NCBI RefSeq assembly: GCF_016925635.1
Contig: NZ_CP070490.1
Location: 1,116,001 to 1,180,000, forward strand
From: Lysinibacillus fusiformis
GTDB taxonomy: Bacteria > Bacillota > Bacilli > Bacillales_A > Planococcaceae
DNA: 64,000 nucleotides
Direction of reading: 5' to 3'
The position numbers and the translations under genes are program-made. Below are positions 54,401 to 61,658 of the stretch, in pieces (the first letter of the stretch is position 1; each line of letters opens with the position of its first letter). Under the pieces are notes generated by a model, which was given only the letters and a program-made list of their open reading frames with translations, searched no databases and was not told where the DNA came from.

Positions 54401-56528
54401 AACAGATTTCTTTGCTATTCGTGAACAAGCAATTGATCGTATTTTAGCTATAGAGCTAAAACGTGGAGATACACCTACTGCTGTAACCAAGCTTGCTAGT
54501 AGCATTTCTTATTTTGAGGGTATTGATTATTTCTTACAAATTCTACAGGCACTTGACGGAGAAAAGCTTGCACGAGGGTATATTTGGCAGGCAGAAACGA
54601 AAAAGGATGTATTCTCCCGATTGCTAACTAGCTGTTACCCTAAGAAAGAAGAAACAGCGCAGCAATTAAAAGAAGCATGGCAGAAAACAGACATTTCTAA
54701 AGAACGTTTAATTGAAGCAATGATGTATAATCAGCATTGGATAGACCTTGTGAGTGAAGTAATTGGCTGGGATGGGCTAAAAGAATCAGCCTGGTATTTT
54801 ATCGCTCACACAACAGATTCTTTATCCGACTTTGCCAAAGATCAAATTGCCCTTTTCTCTAGCATAACGGCTGAGGATTTCCGTGATGGTGCATTCGACT
54901 TAGCTTGGTTCCAAAGCGCCTATCAAACGCTTGGAGCTAAGAAATTCAAGCTTGTCTATGATGCTGCAAAATATGCTTCTGAGGGAGCCAACCATCGTCG
55001 GGCACAGCTTTATGCGGATACAGCCATCGGTAAACTCAGTCCAAAACCGTTAATGCAAGAAATTCAAGATAAACGCAATAAAGATAAACTGCGCGCACTT
55101 GGTCTTATTCCTTTAATGAAATCGGATGACAAAGACGCCCTAACACGCTATCAATTTATTCAACAGTTTTTAAAAGAAAGTAAGCAATTTGGTGCTCAAC
55201 GCCGCGCAAGTGAGGCTCGAGCAGCAAGTATTGCATTAGAAAATTTAGCGCGCAATGCAGGTGATGGAGAAGCCACTCGCTTCACATGGCGTATGGAATT
55301 ATCAGCCTTTAACGATATGAAACATTTATTTAAAGCACAACAGATTGAGCAAATTACGGCCCATCTACAAATAGAAGATGATGCCTCTGTAGCTATTATT
55401 GTTGAAAAGGATGGTAAACGTCTAAAGAACGTTCCTGCTGCATTAAAAAAGCATGCTGATATTGTAACTTTGCAGGAAGCCCGAAAAGACTTACAGGAAC
55501 AATATAAAAGAGCACGCCCAGCGCTTGAGCAAGCAATGGAATTAGAAACAGTATTTTCGGTCGAGGAGCTCATTCATTTATTAGCCCATCCGATTCTAGC
55601 TCCACTTTTACAAAGGTTAGTCTTTATCAGTGATGTGCACGTTGGAATGCTTACACCAGAAGGTTTACAGCTTCTATCGGCTGACATTGTGAATCTTGCT
55701 CCTACGTCCTCTATAAAGATTGCTCATCCTTATCAGCTTCTAGAAAGTGGTCAATGGAGACAGTGGCAATCCTATATGTTTGAGCACAAAATACAACAGC
55801 CATTTAAGCAAGTATTCCGTGAGTTATATCTCATCAACGCTGATGAAAAAGGACAGAAACAATCATTGCGTTATGCAGGACATCAAGTAAATCCTTCACA
55901 AACAGTAGCCTTGTTGAAAACACGCGGTTGGCAAATCAGCTATGAAACAGGACCACGTAAAGTATATTATAAGGAAAATATTGTGGCATCTTTGTATGCA
56001 CAGGCAGATTGGTTTACGCCAGCAGAAATTGAAGCACCTGCAATCGAAGGTGTTTACTTCTATGATCGACTAACAGGCAAAGATATCGTTTTAGATGATA
56101 TTCCAGCAGCGATATTCTCTGAGGTTATGCGAGATATTGATCTCGTTGTCAGTGTTGCCCATGTTGGTGGTGTAGACCCTGAGGCAAGTCATTCTACTGT
56201 TGAAATGCGTAGTATTATCGTAGAAGAATTAGCTAAATTACTGAAGCTACACAATGTGGAAGTGAAAAAGCAACATGCCCTCATTGAAGGTAAGCTAGCC
56301 AGTTACTCCTTACATTTAGGAAGTGGTGTGGTGCATCAAATAGGCGGTTCCATGATCCCGATTATTGCTGTCCCATCTCAGCATCGTGGACGGATTTTCT
56401 TACCGATGGTGGACGATGATCCACGTACGGCTGAAATCATGTCCAAGCTCTTATTACTATGTGAAGATACAAAAATTAAAGATCCAGCCATATTAACTCA
56501 TATTCGAAGCTATGAGCAAATGCACTAA
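51438..56528 (+). CDS. Giant DUF4132-type protein
   Basis: A 1696-residue cytosolic protein. The long N-terminal part (about 1-1150) is alpha-helical with HEAT-like stretches (for example RSSINRSLALKKIHALTPTEEEITKIEDLLANKSGALRKEAISLLKV). A DUF5724/DUF4132-like region follows, with KDKLRALGLIPL near 1220 and ARNAGDGEATRFTWRMELSAFNDMKHLF near 1270; the C-terminal DUF4132-type end has DVVSVAHVGGVDPEASHSTVEMR-like and FLPMVDDDPRTAEIMSKLLLL. Relatives include Escherichia coli MolR/YehI. No enzymatic motif is obvious. No WGR or MoxR ATPase gene is adjacent. Function is unknown. Confidence 0.75.
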   Translation: MTLSHEQKTHFQSIVDSAPIALQPLATALLKYMDNRDYDIEQLIATQQYSSLEELLSGPLFEVLALFSSQERALKIKKLALRFDATMFQTGVLRRSFRSSQPVQDHLFQCLQLIEEMLTFEEITLQELLANHRQYEHGTYPNYSSYVLKNENVKVMGFNVFEQLLAEELSIQNPSIEEAVESILFDEHHSSFFGHPFIRGIFKSNNHRMHDSLGKLLIAAARQEGLRQAIVENIDHGNLDAQLKMMKLIQEHQLTRFSSVVRAVDTWMGLGYNSFENQKITEEVLTLAIQAIEEDNFVGQLLKSERTIDSYVALWATATKDYTQLNDLVTTLLKRDKHIQLTTLAFLKNLSKISFTAPFVKDLILSTKDIELFAFAWGNFLYANHHINSEYARDNEWDQTLQNFMQENTQLQGIEYLLFEQLEWAKNEITKDGLIITGKPLSFVYVHLSLEDLISTQIILAHHVQDEALFQRIIEHADSYSPSSRIGLLNIYCLDPVTQGQREFLFNSLRDRSSINRSLALKKIHALTPTEEEITKIEDLLANKSGALRKEAISLLKVQPQNHLLQSAERLIKDSKQLKRLGGLELLLEASKEYSLASEQITALCSLLPKVTKNEQVLLEQLITRDVPEYNESNGFGLYTPHPPIQYGCISDGAIQMNGEEPWQQLAPLYVQTPTPFEKFFQYDIEKLLSKLEQLIQVLDKHAELEYETYQWNDTHITTTLGQRYSVIATKSDNQRLASLDAYPIPEEIVQWMKTSLFSNEDLAYFNFYHNLSEYPAAHDLSEAAQTLIQPFFQYKEMKARVAQFNSLKYDHTIQQIFSVLSQDTDIISGETVLHQEALSLLEKHAPKFNRFEQAIGIMLQLFDQIPVDQWQLDVREKGYYYYRSTSTIIDLDVVETFVDRCGSDYSTYGEYVKMLAINEELTKRMKNESYSPNVYNLSLFQYLDAMKVGLFTQDHLFEAIFTNTLASEIFNEPTKLLERYQQSFEDLTDFFAIREQAIDRILAIELKRGDTPTAVTKLASSISYFEGIDYFLQILQALDGEKLARGYIWQAETKKDVFSRLLTSCYPKKEETAQQLKEAWQKTDISKERLIEAMMYNQHWIDLVSEVIGWDGLKESAWYFIAHTTDSLSDFAKDQIALFSSITAEDFRDGAFDLAWFQSAYQTLGAKKFKLVYDAAKYASEGANHRRAQLYADTAIGKLSPKPLMQEIQDKRNKDKLRALGLIPLMKSDDKDALTRYQFIQQFLKESKQFGAQRRASEARAASIALENLARNAGDGEATRFTWRMELSAFNDMKHLFKAQQIEQITAHLQIEDDASVAIIVEKDGKRLKNVPAALKKHADIVTLQEARKDLQEQYKRARPALEQAMELETVFSVEELIHLLAHPILAPLLQRLVFISDVHVGMLTPEGLQLLSADIVNLAPTSSIKIAHPYQLLESGQWRQWQSYMFEHKIQQPFKQVFRELYLINADEKGQKQSLRYAGHQVNPSQTVALLKTRGWQISYETGPRKVYYKENIVASLYAQADWFTPAEIEAPAIEGVYFYDRLTGKDIVLDDIPAAIFSEVMRDIDLVVSVAHVGGVDPEASHSTVEMRSIIVEELAKLLKLHNVEVKKQHALIEGKLASYSLHLGSGVVHQIGGSMIPIIAVPSQHRGRIFLPMVDDDPRTAEIMSKLLLLCEDTKIKDPAILTHIRSYEQMH

Positions 56529-56571
56529 TGTACACTAGATAAAAATAGGTGACTCAATTCGTCACCTGTTT

Positions 56572-57303
56572 TTACTGTACATCCGTTTTAATCATTTCAA
56601 ATAATAGCGGTACATTCGTGCCTCGCTGCAATGAATGACAGTCCTCCATTAAAAAGGACCAACTTTTCTTGATTTTCTCCCTATAAGGTAACGCTGAACT
56701 AACCGGTAGATAGGCGCTTAAATATTCCCCAATCGTGCCTGATAGATTGTCCATAAATTCATCTGCTTTTTGTAGTTTTTCTGTAGGGATTTCATTGCGC
56801 TCATTCCATAAGACATGCTCTAAATTCGTAGAAAAATAAAATAATTGATAAGGTACTTTCATACGGTTAATGCTAAAGTGGTCGTTAGCGATTAAAATTT
56901 GGGCATTCTTTGCCTTCATATCATTGCGTTGTTCAATTTGCTCTTTACGTTTATCCGACTTCACTAAAATAGCATCCTCTGTATAAAATAGGTTTTGTTC
57001 GATACTCTCATCTACCTTGACGCATTCTGGTGCAATAAAGCATCCATCTGTATCTGTAATATGAACAACAGCAGTTAAATCATTGGCTAAAAATTTATAT
57101 TTTTCAAGATAGCTCTGAATCACTCGTACAACACTGTTTTTAATATTTGGGATCCGTTTGTGCGCATCCCACTTTGTTAAAATATCCTCACGTTGTACAT
57201 CAAAGCGTATTGTCGAGTTCGCAAAATGAGCATCTAAATAATCCTCTAAAATAATTTGCTCCGTCTGCCCTTCCACAATGATTAATAGCACTTTTTTAGT
57301 CAT
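56572..57303 (-). CDS. TOPRIM-like protein paired with AAA ATPase
   Basis: A 243-residue protein starting MTKKVLLIIVEGQTEQIILEDYL. The VEGQTE motif with Glu, and the later HITDTDG with Asp-x-Asp, fit a TOPRIM-type nuclease fold (Glu near 12; DxD near 87). The ATG at 57303 overlaps the stop of the ATPase gene by 8 bp; a longer frame to 57417 runs inside that gene and is not credible. ATPase plus small TOPRIM-like partner recalls RloAB, two-gene OLD and PARIS-like defence modules, but I cannot assign a family. Confidence 0.65.
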   Translation of the reverse strand: MTKKVLLIIVEGQTEQIILEDYLDAHFANSTIRFDVQREDILTKWDAHKRIPNIKNSVVRVIQSYLEKYKFLANDLTAVVHITDTDGCFIAPECVKVDESIEQNLFYTEDAILVKSDKRKEQIEQRNDMKAKNAQILIANDHFSINRMKVPYQLFYFSTNLEHVLWNERNEIPTEKLQKADEFMDNLSGTIGEYLSAYLPVSSALPYREKIKKSWSFLMEDCHSLQRGTNVPLLFEMIKTDVQ

Positions 57304-58633
57304 GTTGAACACCCGCTTTACGAAAAGCACGCTTGATTTTAAATGTTTTGGTTTCCTTATATATCTCTTCGTCCTGTCCACCAAGTTGGATAGCACGTAA
57401 ATAAACATCTCTAGCATTATTCACTTCTTTAATACCTTTTAGCTGCATATAGCGGTGATATTCATTTGTTGTCGTAAACCATAAATTTTTAATAGCTAGC
57501 ACCTCTAACACACGTAGATTATGGGATGTAAAAATAAGTTGTCCTTTTCCATCCTCATCTATCACTGTTAACAACTCACCCAACAAATATTCAAATACAC
57601 CTGAATCTAATTCATCAATAACCACGCATGCATTTGGATTATTGTATACAGCAATTAATACACTAAGAATAGAAATGATCTTTAAGATTCCCTCTGACTC
57701 TGTTCGTAGCGGTAATTCCCGCTCCCCACGCTGCGACAAAAACTCAAAACGAATTCCCTGCTCTCCATTATCCATCGTTTGTTTTGTGATGATATTAATT
57801 TTAATTGTCAGACCAGGAATAATTGCCGAGAGCACTTGATTACTTTGCTCAATTACTTCACATAATGCATAGAATGCATCCTCTGGTAATAAAGCTGGTC
57901 CATTTAAATCATAAGGAATAAGGCCTCTCGTTTTCTCTAAATGAATACTAAACGGCATGATCCGTTCTTCAAATAATGGTGCAATGTTTTGATTACTAAC
58001 AACATGTAAATCTCTGCTAAAATCAACGGCAATATTTTGTAGCAGCTGCATTTCTTGCTCAGAAAGTCGTTCCTGTAATAATGGCTTTACATCTTTGTGG
58101 AATAGAAATGACATATACTGTTTTCTTGCTAACTGTTGAATAACCAGTAATTGGATACGTACCTGTTCACTCAAATCATTCAGTTTCGATTGACGGATTT
58201 GCACATCCTTCTCTGTCACAGCAACTAAAGTCTTTGATCGCTTCCCTTTCGTATTTTCTCGATAGGTAAGGCGCTCCAGCGTAGTATATAGTCGATGCTG
58301 ATCCTCCTGTAGTTCCACATAGTAATTCACAAAAAATGTACCGAATTGATTCTCAACTAAAAATTCAACATCCATACTAGCTGTTTGCTCTCCTGCCAAT
58401 AGGAGTCGCTTCTCTTGTGAAGGTAACTTCACTTCAGCAAGCCATCCTGATAGAAGTGTCTTCAATAAACTGAATGCATCTACAATGGTTGTCTTTCCAG
58501 AGCCATTTTGCCCATATAGGCCAACAACATTCGCTTGTAGAAATGTCTCAAAATTTACTGCGAGTACAAGTTCACCCTGTCGTACATTTCGTAAATTTTG
58601 TATGTTTATTTTTTTTATCTTAATAATTGCCAT
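57296..58633 (-). CDS. AAA/ABC-type ATPase (AAA_15-like)
   Basis: A 445-residue SMC/RecF-like ATPase. It begins MAIIKIKKINIQNLRNV, with Walker A GQNGSGKTT near residues 41-49, signature-like RTESEGILKIISIL near residue 310, Walker B ACVVIDELDSGVFEYLLGELL and a switch His in IFTSHNLRVLE. The middle (about 90-280) is helical with no long coiled coil. It is translationally coupled with the TOPRIM-like gene downstream (8-bp overlap). Such pairs often act in phage defence; here this is inference from gene pairing only. Confidence 0.8.
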   Translation of the reverse strand: MAIIKIKKINIQNLRNVRQGELVLAVNFETFLQANVVGLYGQNGSGKTTIVDAFSLLKTLLSGWLAEVKLPSQEKRLLLAGEQTASMDVEFLVENQFGTFFVNYYVELQEDQHRLYTTLERLTYRENTKGKRSKTLVAVTEKDVQIRQSKLNDLSEQVRIQLLVIQQLARKQYMSFLFHKDVKPLLQERLSEQEMQLLQNIAVDFSRDLHVVSNQNIAPLFEERIMPFSIHLEKTRGLIPYDLNGPALLPEDAFYALCEVIEQSNQVLSAIIPGLTIKINIITKQTMDNGEQGIRFEFLSQRGERELPLRTESEGILKIISILSVLIAVYNNPNACVVIDELDSGVFEYLLGELLTVIDEDGKGQLIFTSHNLRVLEVLAIKNLWFTTTNEYHRYMQLKGIKEVNNARDVYLRAIQLGGQDEEIYKETKTFKIKRAFRKAGVQHD

Positions 58634-58782
58634 ATGCTAAACATCCTTTTAGCTTTTTCTCTTATTATAATGAAATTTGTTATATTTTATAACAAATTCG
58701 AACTTAAGCATCCATAGCCTATAGCCTATGACAAAAATCGCAATAGGCATATGTTAGAAAAAATGAAGAAAGGTGTGTTTCA

Positions 58783-59247
58783 TTGGTTTATCCTAGATTA
58801 GCCCCCGATGATTTTAACAGTCAATTTCGGCCAGGTATGAAAATATGGGTGACACTCCCTACTGGTACTTATTCAGGTACATTGATTCGAACATTTGGCA
58901 CTGGAGGAAGAACAGCTGAAATCCAGCTAGATAACGGTCAAATAGTGACTGTGGATGTTAGTCAAATCACTGCTGCAGGTACAGGAACACCGCCTGGTAG
59001 TTCCTATCCGCCACCATACCCACCACCTTATCCACCGCCGTATCCACCGCAACCTTATCCACCACGTCCATACCCACCACAGCCCTACCCACCGCAACCT
59101 TATCCGCCACGTCCATATCCACCACAGCCGTATCCGCCGCAACCTTATCCGCCACGTCCAGGTGGTCAATATCCTGGTTTCCCACCACCACTAATACCAG
59201 GACTGCCGAATATTTTACCAGGAATTTTTGGTAATCCCCGACCATAG
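58783..59247 (+). CDS. PYPPQ-repeat protein
   Basis: A 154-residue protein starting at TTG 58783 with GAAAGGTG upstream. The N-terminal 65 residues form an SH3/KOW-like beta unit (MKIWVTLPTGTYSGTLIRTF, then IQLDNGQIVTVDVSQITA). About residues 72-126 are tandem PYPPQ/PYPPR pentapeptides (a 15-nt unit, with a 45-nt higher-order repeat), followed by a Pro/Gly-rich tail. It has no signal peptide. Pro/Tyr-rich repeats occur in spore coat and adhesive structural proteins, so a coat role is plausible but unproven. A strong terminator follows. Confidence 0.75.
   Translation: MVYPRLAPDDFNSQFRPGMKIWVTLPTGTYSGTLIRTFGTGGRTAEIQLDNGQIVTVDVSQITAAGTGTPPGSSYPPPYPPPYPPPYPPQPYPPRPYPPQPYPPQPYPPRPYPPQPYPPQPYPPRPGGQYPGFPPPLIPGLPNILPGIFGNPRP
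58999..59165 (+). repeat. 15-nt coding tandem repeat
   Basis: Repeated units encoding PYPPQ or PYPPR, grouped as a 45-nt higher-order unit that recurs about three times. Copy-number change by slippage is likely. Confidence 0.85.
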
Positions 59248-59257
59248 CAACAACTAG

Positions 59258-59304
59258 AAAAAGGTTATTTCTTTATTCAAGAATAAAGAAATAACCTTTT
59301 TTCC
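59258..59304 (+). terminator. Strong terminator
   Basis: Nineteen-base stem starting AAAGGTTATTTCTTTATTC with a 2-nt loop and a following T-run. The rest of the gap to 59774 (about 470 bp) is AT-rich with nothing I recognise. Confidence 0.92.
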
Positions 59305-59774
59305 ATTTTATTCCCATAATAAAAATCATCCAATTCCTTTACATATAAGACATGACAAAATAAGTAAAAAGCCCTAACAAGGAATTGGAAATTAGCATTT
59401 CAACCAAATTTTTAATCAATTGAAATTAAGTTAGTTCTGAGCATACTTCTTTTTTATACTAGTAACCGTTAAGCTTTTTGTAAAAATTTAACCTAACCTA
59501 AAAAATATATAGACTAAAAAACTAGATTTCTTTGTTTATTCATAGAAATCATGACTTTAAATAGTAAGTTTTCTGGGTTGTGAATCAATTTTTTTGGCAG
59601 TATAGTAGTTAAATGATAGGGGATAAATAGATTATTTTGTATTTAAAAATATTTAAAATGCATCTGGACTTCTACGAATAACATCAACATCTTCAATGTG
59701 TAGTACATTGACTAAATTATCCATTTATAGTCCTTAGCTTGAAATATTTGTTAGATCATATTAGGAGGAAAAGC

Positions 59775-61523
59775 ATGAAAAAACGCAAGAAGCAGCAAAT
59801 GTCCATTAGTAAGAAATTAACTGCAATAGTAGTAAGTATTTTATTATTATTTGGATTAGTTACTTTAGGTCTTTCTTATTATATAGTAAGAAACAGTAAT
59901 TTAACAGACATGGATCAATCTCTCTCTGATAAAGGCATGATCCTAGCCAAAACCATTGATACTACCACACTGAAATCAATTTTAGAGAATCCTACAAATA
60001 GTAACCCTGACGCTCTACGATTAACAAGTGAAATGGATGCGATCAATGATAATTCCGATAGCATTACCAATCTATTTTTAATTACAGTTAACGGGGAAAA
60101 TATTAATGCACCTGTTCTCTCATCTAGTATACTTGATCTAGGGGCTGAGTATAACCAAGATATGATTGCTATGGGTTTATCTCCTGATTTCCTAGCAAGA
60201 ATTAAAGAAGTTTTTGAGACAAAAAAAGCAACAGCAACAGATATTTATAGCGATGAATACGGTAGCTATAAAACAGGCCTTACACCAATCTTGGATGAAA
60301 ATGGTGATATGCTGGCCGCTTATGCCATTGACTATGACGTATCAATGGTAACAGGAAAAGCAATGTCTGAAGCCCTATGGACATTATTAGTAACTGTTAT
60401 TTTCTTAATAGGTTCATCCATTGCAGTTTACACGCTTTTAAGAAAAAAATTAACACCAATTCAACAACTTTCCTTACAATCTAAAAAAGTTGCAGAAGGT
60501 AATTTAGAGCTTGAACCATTACCAGTTACTTCAACGGACGAAGTAGGAATGCTCACACAAAACTTTAATTCAATGATTGAAAACTTAAAAAATGTTATTA
60601 AAAGTACAACGAATGTTTCTGCACGTGTTTCAAACACGGCCAATGTTTTATCTGTCAATATGCAGGAAGCCTCCGATTCATACAATAATGTAGCTTCTTC
60701 CATGCAAGAAATTGCAAGTGGCGCTGATCTACAAGTACAAAAGGCAAAAGAAAGTACGATTACCATTGAAGAAATGAATATTGGTATCCAACGTATTGCC
60801 ATGACGTCCAATCAAATTTCAGAATCCTCTATTTTAGCATCAGAGGAAGCTGAAAGAGGCAATGAATCGACAAATAAATCTGTCACACAAATGAATGCTA
60901 TTAGTAAAGCTGTTAATCAATCTGCAGCTTCTGTTAAATTACTTGGCGAACATTCTAATAAAATTGAAGAAATCGTAGGGATTATTACAGGTATTGCTTC
61001 CCAAACCAATTTACTTGCATTGAATGCGGCTATCGAAGCTGCACGTGCTGGAGAAGCTGGTAGTGGCTTCGCAGTGGTTGCTGATGAAGTACGTAAACTT
61101 GCTGAACAATCTGAGGCATCCGCAAGAGAGATTTCCACACTTATTTCTCATATCCAGCATGATACAAACGAATCTGTAAATATCATGGTTCACGCTGTAG
61201 AAGAAGTAGATCATGGCATTGTCATGATTAATGATTCGGAAAAATCATTTAGCCAGATTTTAACTTCCATTCACCATGTGACAGGGCAAATTCAAGAGCT
61301 TTCTGCAACGATTGAAGAAATGGCAGCTGGCATGGAAGAAGTAACGTCTGCTGTTAAAGATATGGAAGATTTCTCAGTCAATTCAAAAGACAATACAAGA
61401 GCAGTAGCAGCAACTTCTGCCTCTCAATTGAATACGGTTCAACGAGTTTCTGAAGAAGCTCAAGTATTATCCGAGTTATCTGATGAATTAATGAATGTTG
61501 TTAATACCTTTGTAGTGAAATAA
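59775..61523 (+). CDS. Methyl-accepting chemotaxis protein
   Basis: A 582-residue membrane chemoreceptor. TM1 is at about 16-38, an extracytoplasmic sensor of about 150 residues (single-Cache-like, containing [21 protein letters not shown] and [37 protein letters not shown]), TM2 near 200-222, then HAMP and the signalling hairpin with [37 protein letters not shown]. The ATG at 59775 follows TAGGAGG; the frame starting at 59739 is not supported. The ligand is unknown. Confidence 0.9.
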   Translation: MKKRKKQQMSISKKLTAIVVSILLLFGLVTLGLSYYIVRNSNLTDMDQSLSDKGMILAKTIDTTTLKSILENPTNSNPDALRLTSEMDAINDNSDSITNLFLITVNGENINAPVLSSSILDLGAEYNQDMIAMGLSPDFLARIKEVFETKKATATDIYSDEYGSYKTGLTPILDENGDMLAAYAIDYDVSMVTGKAMSEALWTLLVTVIFLIGSSIAVYTLLRKKLTPIQQLSLQSKKVAEGNLELEPLPVTSTDEVGMLTQNFNSMIENLKNVIKSTTNVSARVSNTANVLSVNMQEASDSYNNVASSMQEIASGADLQVQKAKESTITIEEMNIGIQRIAMTSNQISESSILASEEAERGNESTNKSVTQMNAISKAVNQSAASVKLLGEHSNKIEEIVGIITGIASQTNLLALNAAIEAARAGEAGSGFAVVADEVRKLAEQSEASAREISTLISHIQHDTNESVNIMVHAVEEVDHGIVMINDSEKSFSQILTSIHHVTGQIQELSATIEEMAAGMEEVTSAVKDMEDFSVNSKDNTRAVAATSASQLNTVQRVSEEAQVLSELSDELMNVVNTFVVK

Positions 61524-61526
61524 AAA

Positions 61527-61641
61527 ATGAAAGGGCTGCCCTTATAAGGAGATGTATGTCCGTTAGTCTCTCACAGATTGATTCACTGCTGTGGACCTAA
61601 TGACGATAATCGCTCCTTCATAAGTGTCGGCCCTTTTCTAA
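61527..61641 (+). other. Long structured intergenic hairpin
   Basis: Arms AAAGGGCTGCC...CTTATAAGGAG and CTCCTTCATAAGTGTCGGCCC can pair over about 20 nt. A loop of about 60 nt has further pairing (CGTTAG with CTAATG). It could be the terminator of the chemoreceptor gene, or a structured leader for the NRPS gene that starts 18 nt later. Confidence 0.55.
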
Positions 61642-61658
61642 AATAGGAGTTGTCATGA

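Noticed and set aside
58927..59245. Trp/Arg-rich and Val/Asp-rich antisense frames over the PYPPQ gene
   Set aside because: They are by-products of the coding repeat, with no start signals.
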